Source: Sediminihaliea albiluteola (GTDB lineage: Bacteria; Pseudomonadota; Gammaproteobacteria; Pseudomonadales; Halieaceae). From it: a stretch of 64,000 nt of DNA. The stretch is from positions 310,001 through 374,000 of the forward strand of contig NZ_JACFXU010000013.1 of NCBI RefSeq assembly GCF_014077625.1, written 5' to 3'. The notes beneath the pieces are model-generated. The model was not told where the DNA came from, made no database searches, and saw nothing but the letters and a program-made list of their open reading frames with translations. Positions 17,959-25,212 of this stretch are shown here, piece after piece. Each line of letters opens with the position of its first letter. The first letter of the stretch is position 1. The position numbers were made by a program, and so were the translations under genes.

Positions 17959-18260
17959 GCTGTCTCCTATCGGGTCGCTATTTGTTATTGGGCTCGGCAG
18001 GGTGCCGGGTGTTGGCATAAAGGCAATGTGGACACCGAGCCTGCCAAGAGGCCGCATTTTAACTAAGCCCAGTTGCTAGGGCCACGGCTTTTCCAAAAGC
18101 CTTATGTGGACCCCTCTGAGACTCAATTGCTGTGCAAAAGTTCCAGCCGCAACAGGCTACAGTCACAACTCATTTGGGCTAGACTATCTCTGTGAGATAA
18201 CAGAGCTGGCTGTGCCCGCTGGGGGTGCAGAGGCGTCCATTACAGGAGTTGAGAACCCCG
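17959..18260. other. Divergent intergenic region, moxR / glutamate dehydrogenase
   Basis: About 300 bp with no gene if the GTG start of moxR is right. It contains the hairpin TATCTC-TGT-GAGATA at 18185-18199 and an AGGAG at 18243-18247 ahead of the dehydrogenase gene. No clear sigma-70 hexamer pair was found for either direction. Confidence 0.5.
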
Positions 18261-21200
18261 ATGGCCTGGGATGCACTGAAACAAAGTTTACTCAAAGACT
18301 TAGCCAAAAGAATCGAGAAGCGCAGTGATGTTGCGCACCGTCAATCACTGCATAATTTGGCGGCGGTATTTTTAAGTCGCTTTGCAGCTGAAGATATGCG
18401 GGGGCGCTCGGTAGAGAATCTTTACGGTTGTCTTTACGGTTTGCTGCGCTTTATGCACAGCTGGGACAAACCAGAGCCTAAGGTGCGGATTTTTAATCCG
18501 GAATTGCAGGGCCATGGCTGGGAAAGCAAGTACACCGTGGTGGCGGTGCTGTGCCGAGATATGCCCTTCTGTACAGCCTCGGTGCGAGGTGAGTTGAACC
18601 GGCGCAATATCCGCATTCACACACTGGCCAGTTGTAATGTGGTCACCGAGCGCGACTCAGATAATGCTTTGCTCTCTGTAGTGGATGACCAAGAGAGGGA
18701 AGATGATTCCGTCTCTCAGGAAAGTTTACTGTATTTTGAAATAGGTCGGCACTCGAATCCCGAAGAGCTAGAACAGCTGCGCAGTACGCTGACGGCTATT
18801 TTGTCTGAGGTCGCCCTTGTCGTAGACGACTTTCAAGAGATGCGGCAGCGCCTCGATGAGACCTCCAGCTTGGTTGAGGCGAGCAAGTGTATTGATGCCT
18901 CAAATCGAGAGGAAGCTCTGGCCTTTTGCCAGTGGTTGCGTCAAGACCACATGACATTTCTTGGCTATGAATACTTGAGCGTGCAGCGCAGCGGCCCTGG
19001 CTTCGAAGTAAAAGTTCAAGATGAGCTCAGTCTGGGCTTGTTGCGTGAACGTACTACGCACGGAGTTAAGGACTTAATCTCCGATCTTAATACCATGTCA
19101 CCCGAAGAGTTGCAGCGCCGTCAATTGAGCTTTTCAAAATCTAGCCTGCGCTCCCGCGTTCACCGCTTAGCCTATCCCGATTACGTCGAAATTAAAGCCT
19201 ACAATGATCAGGGTGAAGTGATCGGACAGCACCGTTTTATCGGATTATTTACCTCGACTGTTTACACCATGAACCCTTCGCTGATTCCGATTTTGCGGCG
19301 CAAGGTGGAACAGGTCATGGAGCTGTCGGGCTTGGAGTACGACGAGCACGATGGCCGCGAGTTGATGCGTGTGCTGGAACTATTCCCGCGCGATGAATTA
19401 TTTCAATCCAGCGTCCGCGAACTCTATGACACCGTGGTGGCGGTTAACCAAATTCAAGAGCGGCGCCAAACCCGATTGTTTGTCCGCAAAGATGTGCACG
19501 CTAAGTTTGTAAACTGCCTCGTTTACATGCCCCGGGACCGCTATAACACTGAGCAGCGAGTCAAGATGCAAAACATTTTGAGCAGCGCTTTTGGTGCCGA
19601 AGAATCTGAATTTACCACACACTTTACAGAGTCCATTTTAGTGCGTTGCCACTACGTGCTGCGCGTCGACCCCTCCAATCCGAGGGACTACGATGTCAAC
19701 GAAATAGAGGAGCAGATAGTGCAGGCCACACTCGCTTGGGAAGACCGCTTAAGGATCCGTTTAGTAGAAGAGTTTGGTGAGGAGCAGGGCGAGCACCTAG
19801 CGCGCAATATCGGCTCTGGTTTCCCGCCAGGTTATCGGGATGATTTTGATCCACGTGTTGCCTTGATGGATATTCGTCAGATTCTCTCATTAAAGCCCGG
19901 CAACGAACTGGTCTTGCGACTGTACCGGCTGCTGGAAGAGGGCGATGAAAAGTTACGTCTGCGTATCTATCACAGCGGCGACTCTCTACCACTGTCGGAT
20001 ATCATGCCTATCCTAGAGAATCTGGGCCTGCGGGTGGTTTCGGAGCGCCCCTATGGTGTGCGGGCTGCCGATAGTAAGCGTTACTGGATTCAAGAGTTTA
20101 GTCTTATTTACTCTCTAGTAAAAAATATCGACCTTGAGCAAGTGCGAGATGATTTCGAGGAAGCCTTTACTCGTATTTGGTTTGGCGAAGCCGAAAACGA
20201 TTCATTCAACCGCCTCTTGTTGGGTACTCAACTCACCTGGCGTGAGATTGCTCTGCTGCGCGCTTATGCGCGCTATTTGAGGCAGATACAGTTCTCTTAC
20301 AGTGTTGAGTACATTGCTGAGACCATGGCTAACCACCTGTCTCTCACTGACCATGTGATGGAGCTTTTCCTGACCCGATTTTCGCCAGTGTTCGATGGTG
20401 ACGAGGGCTGGCGGGCCCAGCGCGAAGAAATTGTTGAAAAACGTATTTTGGATGCTTTGGAGCAGGTAGAAAACCTCAGTGAAGACCGTGTTATTCGTCA
20501 GTTTATTGCGGTGATTAAGGCCACCTTGCGCACCAACTTTTTCCAAGAGGGTGAGTCGGGCAAACTCAAACCTTACTTCTCCTTCAAATTGAATCCGCAG
20601 GCTATTCCGGACATGCCGGCTCCGGTGCCCATGTATGAGATTTTCGTTTACTCGCCCAGAGTTGAAGGTGTGCATCTGCGCGGGGGTAAAGTCGCTCGCG
20701 GTGGTCTGCGCTGGTCAGACCGCCAGGAAGACTTCCGCACCGAAGTCTTGGGCTTAGTTAAAGCACAGCAAGTGAAGAACTCCGTGATTGTCCCTGTAGG
20801 TGCCAAGGGCGGCTTTGTCGCCAAGGCCTTGTCGGCAGATATGTCCCGCGATGAAATTCAGCAGGAGGGCATTGAATGCTACAAAATGTTTATTCGCGGC
20901 CTCTTAGACATCACTGACAACCGAGTTGAGTCGGGTATTCAACGTCCATCTCAGGTGGTGGCAAAAGATGATGAAGACCCCTATATGGTTGTAGCGGCCG
21001 ACAAGGGAACGGCGACGTTCTCGGATATTGCCAATGGCATAGCAGCTGAATATGACTTCTGGCTCGGTGATGCTTTTGCCTCGGGTGGCAGTGTTGGCTA
21101 CGACCACAAAAAAATGGGCATCACCGCCCGCGGTGCCTGGGTCTCTGTACAGCGTCATTTCCGTGAGATAGGGATCGACGTGCAAAATGAAGACTTTACA

Positions 21201-23105
21201 GTAGTGGGTATTGGCGATATGGGCGGCGACGTGTTTGGCAACGGCATGCTGCGTTCCAAGCATATCCGCTTACTAGCCGCCTTTAACCACATGCATATTT
21301 TTGTTGATCCAGACCCCGATGCAGCGACCAGCTATACAGAGCGTGAACGGCTGTTTAAATTGCCGCGCTCAAGTTGGGCCGATTACAACAGTGAGTTGAT
21401 TTCAGCTGGTGGCGGCATCTTTAACCGCAGTGCTAAGTCGGTGGTTATCAGCCCTCAAATGAAGGCTTGTTTCGATATTGAAGAAGATCACCTAACGCCC
21501 AATGATTTGATTTCGCGAATATTGCAGGCTCGAGTAGATTTGCTGTGGAACGGGGGCATTGGCACCTATGTCAAATCCAGCCTTGAGTCACATATGGATG
21601 TGGGTGATAAAGCCAACGATGGCGTTCGTGTCAACGCTAATCGTTTGCGCTGCCGTATCATTGGTGAGGGCGGCAACCTCGGCATGACACAATTATCTCG
21701 TGTGGAATACTGTCTCGGCGGTGGTCGTTCAAATACCGATTTTATTGATAACGCCGGCGGGGTCGATTGTTCTGACCACGAAGTTAATATTAAAATTCTG
21801 TTGAACGCGATAGTAGCCCGCGGTGATCTGACAGAGAAGCATCGCAATGAGCTGCTAGAGCAGATGACCGATAGCGTCACTCAGTTGGTACTTAAAAATA
21901 ATTACCGCCAAACACAGGCTATCAGCTTGGCCGAACACCAAGCGCTTGACCGCAGTGGTGAATACCAACGCTTTATTAGCGATCTCGAATCAGCAGGGCG
22001 ATTGAGTCGAGAGCTAGAGTTTATCCCTAGCGACGAGGAGTTGGCTGAGCGTCGCGGTCATGGCAAGGGCTTAACGCGACCGGAGCTCGCCATACTGGTG
22101 TCCTACAGTAAATCGATGCTTAAAGAAGAGTTAATTGCATCTGACCTTGGCGTGGATCCGCACCTCTCACATTCAGTGGCATCGGCATTCCCCTCAGAGC
22201 TAGTAGAGCGCTATGGCGAAGAATTGTTAGAGCACCGCTTGCACCGTGAGATTCTTTGCACCCAGGTTGCCAATGATATTGTCAACCGCATGGGGCTGAC
22301 TTTTGTAGAACGTCAGCGCAAAGCTACCGGCGCCTCGGTGGCGGATGTCGCTAGAGCGTATACGGCTATTATGGAAGTGTACGCCATCGCCAAACTCTGG
22401 GATGAGATAGAAGCGCTCGATAACCAAGTCGATGCTAAGGTGCAGCTGGACATGATGTTGCACCTGATACGGCTAGTGCGGCGCGCAGTACGCTGGTTGC
22501 TGCGTAACCGTCGTCACCAATTAGCGCCGAGTGCCAGCATTGCTGAGTTTGGCGAAGGTGTGGCTGTTCTGCGGCAGTCGATCCCAGATCTACTGCAGGG
22601 GCGCCTCTTGCAGCAATACCAGGTGCTTGAGAGTCATTATCGTGAGGCCGGTGTCAGTGAGGATTTGGCACGACAGGTGGCTAGCGCAGTACAGTCTTAT
22701 ACCGCACTAGGGATTATTCAGGCCTCTAGCGAAACAGCTGCGCCCTTGCGGCAGGTAGCCGAGCTCTACTTCTACTTAGGTGAAAAACTGGAGCTTGACT
22801 GGTTCAGCGGCCAGATACTCAGTAGCAAGATTAATAATGAGTGGCAGGCGATGGCCCGCGATACTTATCTTGAAGATCTTGAATGGCAGCAACGCACCCT
22901 GGCAGTAGGCGCTTTGAGGCACATGGATGATCAGGGTGATGTCGAAGCTTGTATTGGGCAGTGGGCTGAGCAGGAGGCGGTATTACTAAAACGCTGGCGT
23001 GAAATGCTGAATGAGCTTCACACCACGACTGCGCCGGACTTTGCCATGTTTGCCGTGGCCAACCGTGAGCTCTTAGATCTTGCTCAGAGCAGTGTTCGTG
23101 GCTGA
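18261..23105 (+). CDS. gdhB: NAD-specific glutamate dehydrogenase, large (180-kDa) class
   Basis: 1614 aa, the size of the L-180 class known from Pseudomonas aeruginosa and Streptomyces. It oxidatively deaminates glutamate to 2-oxoglutarate and ammonia with NAD+. The N-terminal half holds ACT-like regulatory segments (FLGYEYLSVQRSGP, RLFVRKDVHAKFVN). The catalytic core starts near residue 780 (VPMYEIFVYSPRVEGVHLRG, GGLRWSDRQEDFRTE, QVKNSVIVPVGAKGGFV). The NAD-binding GIGDMGGDVFGNGML and GEGGNLGMTQLSR follow. The class is allosteric, activated by aspartate or arginine in studied members. ATG 18261 is chosen; a GTG at 18225 would add 12 residues. PutA in this window yields glutamate, the substrate. 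Confidence 0.96.
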   Translation: MAWDALKQSLLKDLAKRIEKRSDVAHRQSLHNLAAVFLSRFAAEDMRGRSVENLYGCLYGLLRFMHSWDKPEPKVRIFNPELQGHGWESKYTVVAVLCRDMPFCTASVRGELNRRNIRIHTLASCNVVTERDSDNALLSVVDDQEREDDSVSQESLLYFEIGRHSNPEELEQLRSTLTAILSEVALVVDDFQEMRQRLDETSSLVEASKCIDASNREEALAFCQWLRQDHMTFLGYEYLSVQRSGPGFEVKVQDELSLGLLRERTTHGVKDLISDLNTMSPEELQRRQLSFSKSSLRSRVHRLAYPDYVEIKAYNDQGEVIGQHRFIGLFTSTVYTMNPSLIPILRRKVEQVMELSGLEYDEHDGRELMRVLELFPRDELFQSSVRELYDTVVAVNQIQERRQTRLFVRKDVHAKFVNCLVYMPRDRYNTEQRVKMQNILSSAFGAEESEFTTHFTESILVRCHYVLRVDPSNPRDYDVNEIEEQIVQATLAWEDRLRIRLVEEFGEEQGEHLARNIGSGFPPGYRDDFDPRVALMDIRQILSLKPGNELVLRLYRLLEEGDEKLRLRIYHSGDSLPLSDIMPILENLGLRVVSERPYGVRAADSKRYWIQEFSLIYSLVKNIDLEQVRDDFEEAFTRIWFGEAENDSFNRLLLGTQLTWREIALLRAYARYLRQIQFSYSVEYIAETMANHLSLTDHVMELFLTRFSPVFDGDEGWRAQREEIVEKRILDALEQVENLSEDRVIRQFIAVIKATLRTNFFQEGESGKLKPYFSFKLNPQAIPDMPAPVPMYEIFVYSPRVEGVHLRGGKVARGGLRWSDRQEDFRTEVLGLVKAQQVKNSVIVPVGAKGGFVAKALSADMSRDEIQQEGIECYKMFIRGLLDITDNRVESGIQRPSQVVAKDDEDPYMVVAADKGTATFSDIANGIAAEYDFWLGDAFASGGSVGYDHKKMGITARGAWVSVQRHFREIGIDVQNEDFTVVGIGDMGGDVFGNGMLRSKHIRLLAAFNHMHIFVDPDPDAATSYTERERLFKLPRSSWADYNSELISAGGGIFNRSAKSVVISPQMKACFDIEEDHLTPNDLISRILQARVDLLWNGGIGTYVKSSLESHMDVGDKANDGVRVNANRLRCRIIGEGGNLGMTQLSRVEYCLGGGRSNTDFIDNAGGVDCSDHEVNIKILLNAIVARGDLTEKHRNELLEQMTDSVTQLVLKNNYRQTQAISLAEHQALDRSGEYQRFISDLESAGRLSRELEFIPSDEELAERRGHGKGLTRPELAILVSYSKSMLKEELIASDLGVDPHLSHSVASAFPSELVERYGEELLEHRLHREILCTQVANDIVNRMGLTFVERQRKATGASVADVARAYTAIMEVYAIAKLWDEIEALDNQVDAKVQLDMMLHLIRLVRRAVRWLLRNRRHQLAPSASIAEFGEGVAVLRQSIPDLLQGRLLQQYQVLESHYREAGVSEDLARQVASAVQSYTALGIIQASSETAAPLRQVAELYFYLGEKLELDWFSGQILSSKINNEWQAMARDTYLEDLEWQQRTLAVGALRHMDDQGDVEACIGQWAEQEAVLLKRWREMLNELHTTTAPDFAMFAVANRELLDLAQSSVRG

Positions 23106-23138
23106 CCCGGCAGATAGTTAAGTGGGTTTTCTAATGTT

Positions 23139-23174
23139 GCCCTGTTGTCTCAGTAAGTCTTGAGATTACAGGGC
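23139..23174. terminator. Hairpin shared by gdhB and rmf 3' ends
   Basis: GCCCTGTTGTCTCA at 23139-23152 pairs with TGAGATTACAGGGC at 23161-23174, broken only by a two-base internal mismatch, around an 8-base loop. It covers the stop codon and last codons of rmf (minus) and follows the gdhB stop by 33 bp. There is no T-run, so it may be a bidirectional processing or stabilising hairpin rather than a classic intrinsic terminator. Confidence 0.5.
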
Positions 23175-23369
23175 GCGGAGTTTGTGCACGCCTGACACTC
23201 CGGTCAGGCCGTCCCATTGATCACTGCGGCCTTCACGCCAGCCAGATATCCAGTTATAACGCTGTTGCTCATTCGCGTGCGGACAAAAATCCTGACTGCG
23301 ACCGGATACTCCGGCCTGATAGCCACGATCATAGGCCCTGCTGCTCATGTCGCGTTTCTGTCTTCTCAT
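23166..23369 (-). CDS. rmf: Ribosome modulation factor
   Basis: 67 aa from an ATG at 23369 behind GGAGG (9 bp). MRRQKRD, AYDRGYQAGVSGRSQDFCP and RYNWISGWREGRSD line up with E. coli RMF (MKRQKRD...RGYQAGI.GRSKE.CP...W..GWREA). RMF binds 70S ribosomes in stationary phase and drives 100S dimer formation. The protein carries about ten extra C-terminal residues (GLTGVSGVHKLRAL region) relative to E. coli. An in-frame TTG at 23492 would add 41 residues with no similarity and is rejected. Expression in the family depends on stringent and stationary-phase signals; no regulator site is identified here. Confidence 0.93.
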   Translation of the reverse strand: MRRQKRDMSSRAYDRGYQAGVSGRSQDFCPHANEQQRYNWISGWREGRSDQWDGLTGVSGVHKLRAL

Positions 23370-23603
23370 AAGAACTTGCCTCCATTGGCAATTGGACACA
23401 AAATCCGCCGAGTGAATCCCTGCACCTTGAGCGCAGAGTGCTCGACGGTTTGTGGGTCTGTTACCCGTATTGCGTCTTAAGTTATATAACAATACAGCGA
23501 AGCGGTGCCCAAAGGCACAGTTCCATCAAAGCAGAGGCTATCCATTAAGTCGACTAACCTTTTGGAATAAGCACGGGCCTTGATATAGCCTTCAATGTAG
23601 ATA

Positions 23604-24008
23604 TTAGGGCAATTGCACAATAACTTGTCTTGTGCGCGGCCCGTGGCGGTGTTCCCAGAGGTAGATTCCCTGCCAAGTGCCAAGCATCAACTGGCGATTT
23701 TGAAAGGGAATGCTGAGCTGAGTGGCGGTCAGAGCTGACTTAATATGAGCCGGCATATCATCACTGCCTTCTAGCGTGTGGGTATACAGTGGGTCCTGCT
23801 CTGGAACCAAGCGGTTGAGCCAATTTTCCAGGTCGCTGCGTGCGCTGTCATCATAATTTTCTTGGATTAACAGGCTAGCGGAGCTGTGTCTGATAAACAG
23901 CGTACACAAACCCTCATCCTCTGTTGATTGCTTAAGTAGTGCGGCAACTAATTCGGTGAAAGGCTGCAAGCCTTGCCCGCGCACGGAAATATTAAGTGTT
24001 TTAATCAA
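23604..24008 (-). CDS. YjbQ / UPF0047 family protein
   Basis: 134 aa. CTLFIRHSSASLLIQENYD, LEGSDDMPAHIKSAL and LGTWQGIYLWEHR are the YjbQ family motifs, with conserved His and Asp residues clustered around a likely metal or phosphate site. E. coli YjbQ shows weak secondary thiamine-phosphate synthase activity, and PGAP names the family accordingly; the true role is unsettled. The start is TTG at 24008, since no ATG is available before the conserved N-terminus. A 5-bp hairpin (GTGCC/GGCAC) lies about 90 bp downstream. Confidence 0.9.
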   Translation of the reverse strand: MIKTLNISVRGQGLQPFTELVAALLKQSTEDEGLCTLFIRHSSASLLIQENYDDSARSDLENWLNRLVPEQDPLYTHTLEGSDDMPAHIKSALTATQLSIPFQNRQLMLGTWQGIYLWEHRHGPRTRQVIVQLP

Positions 24009-24211
24009 ACTGCTTTACTCTGTGTGGCTTGTTGTATCGTAAAAGTGACAGGGCTGTTATGGTCCTAGGTGACCGTCATGATAAAGCTGGGCTAGTTTGC
24101 TGTATATGCTAACACCAAGCCCTTCAATATCAGCTAATCAGTGCTCAGTCGTAGAGCGACTTCGAGCTTTGAATTCATTGTATAAGTTTAAAACTGTTGA
24201 GGGCTAAGAGT

Positions 24212-24664
24212 ATGAAGCAAAGCATTTCAGAGAATCTGCCAGACTGGATTAAAGATCACCTGACACGCTATATCGAGAGTGATGGTGAGGATGGCCATTA
24301 CTGGGATGCGACCCTAGGCGGCGGCGAAGGCATGATTACCACCTTATTGCTCACAACTCTCGGTCGAAAATCAGCTGAACCTTTAACTATCCCCTTGATT
24401 TATGGCAAGGCAGGGGATGGGTACTGTGTCATTGCCTCGAAGGGTGGCGCTCCAGCGCATCCGGCATGGTTCCTCAACTTGGAAGCAAACCCAGAAGTAC
24501 ATGTTCAGGTAGCGGCTGATAAGTTCAAGGCCAAAGCACGTGTAGCAGTGGGACAAGAGCGCGAAGCCTTATGGCAGCAGATGGTCGATAGTTACGCGCC
24601 CTATGCTCAGTATCAAGCTGCCACCGAGCGCCGTATTCCTGTTGTGGTATTAGAGCCACTATAA
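24212..24664 (+). CDS. Deazaflavin-dependent nitroreductase (Ddn)-like protein
   Basis: 150 aa. LLLTTLGRKSAEPLTIPLIY, YCVIASKGGAPAHPAWFLNL and ANPEVHVQV are the signature of the Ddn/Rv3547 family (split beta-barrel flavin/deazaflavin oxidoreductases of F420-using actinobacteria). Homologs in marine gammaproteobacteria are known, and whether they use F420, FMN or heme is uncertain. The ATG at 24212 has GAGGG 7 bp upstream. A TTG at 24197 would add five residues. It stands alone, 177 bp before the tRNA. Confidence 0.85.
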   Translation: MKQSISENLPDWIKDHLTRYIESDGEDGHYWDATLGGGEGMITTLLLTTLGRKSAEPLTIPLIYGKAGDGYCVIASKGGAPAHPAWFLNLEANPEVHVQVAADKFKAKARVAVGQEREALWQQMVDSYAPYAQYQAATERRIPVVVLEPL

Positions 24665-24792
24665 GCACAAGTGATGCTGGCTGAGCTTTTCATTAACTGC
24701 GATTTTCTTGCCTCAGGTTTGCGGATTGCAGCGTAGTAGCACTGTTACTACCTGTTACGCTATTACAGGCTAGGCTAATTGCAGATAGAAAC

Positions 24793-24821
24793 TTGCCATG
24801 GCAAGAGTCACTCAGCATAAT
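24793..24821 (+). promoter_or_regulatory. Promoter of tRNA-Arg
   Basis: TTGCCA at 24793-24798 and CATAAT at 24816-24821 are separated by exactly 17 bp and followed by GC-rich GCGC, typical of stringently controlled stable-RNA promoters. Predicted initiation is near 24828, about 14 bp before the tRNA. The -35 is embedded in a perfect 14-bp palindrome, CTTGCCATGGCAAG (24792-24805). Confidence 0.65.
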
Positions 24822-24841
24822 GCGCAACTTCTTCAGCTCAG

Positions 24842-24918
24842 CCGCCCGTAGCTCAGCTGGATAGAGCAATCCCCTCCTAAGGGATAGGTCGCAGGTTCGA
24901 CTCCTGCCGGGCGGGCCA
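24842..24918 (+). tRNA. tRNA-Arg (anticodon CCT)
   Basis: Complete cloverleaf with encoded CCA. The acceptor CCGCCCG pairs with CGGGCGG (24908-24914). The D-arm is GCTC/GAGC, the anticodon stem ATCCC/GGGAT, and the loop CTCCTAA with CCT at 24876-24878. The T-arm is GCAGG-TTCGACT-CCTGC. It reads AGG codons. The discriminator is G, as expected for tRNA-Arg. This isoacceptor is a frequent integrase target, and the DNA just downstream looks like an element scar. Confidence 0.97.
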
Positions 24919-24974
24919 AAACCCCAGTAAAATCAACTGCTTGTCTTGGCGACTCCTTGCTAACTTTTGTTGGT

Positions 24975-24994
24975 AGTGGCCAGTTAGTGGCCAG
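24975..24994. repeat. Short direct repeat beside tRNA-Arg
   Basis: AGTGGCCAG occurs at 24975-24983 and again at 24986-24994, an 11-bp period, 57 bp past the tRNA 3' end. Similar TGGCCAG arrays sit next to integrase genes at tRNA sites in other genomes (recollection, not verified). No integrase remains here. Confidence 0.5.
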
Positions 24995-24999
24995 ACAAA

Positions 25000-25164
25000 A
25001 TGCAGGGCTTCAAGGCGCTGCATAGTTATCGGGTGGTAGGCATTTCTATCTACCCTAGAGATGGCGCAGATGTTGACACCCTAATCAGAAAGGTAGACGA
25101 GGCGATGTATGCTGCTAAAAATAGCGGTAAAAACGCTTATCACTCTGCCAGTAGTCATTGCTAG
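25000..25164 (+). pseudogene. C-terminal remnant of a GGDEF diguanylate cyclase
   Basis: A 54-codon frame from ATG 25000 to TAG. Residues 13 to 45 read VVGISIYPRDGADVDTL then IRKVDEAMYAAKNSGKNAY, the canonical last two secondary-structure elements of a GGDEF domain. The catalytic GG(D/E)EF loop and everything upstream are missing. In-frame sequence upstream stops at a TAG at 24985-24987. It therefore cannot make c-di-GMP. It lies between tRNA-Arg and ilvB with no partner gene, consistent with the debris of a deletion or an excised island. It has no ribosome site at the ATG and is probably not translated. Confidence 0.85.
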
Positions 25165-25212
25165 CTCTTACTTTATTAAAAGCTGTCTTTGTAACAGGTC
25201 GTCAGTCCTTGT

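Noticed and set aside
20202-20675. 157-codon frame antisense to glutamate dehydrogenase
   Set aside because: Shadow of the conserved gdhB sequence with no supporting start signal.
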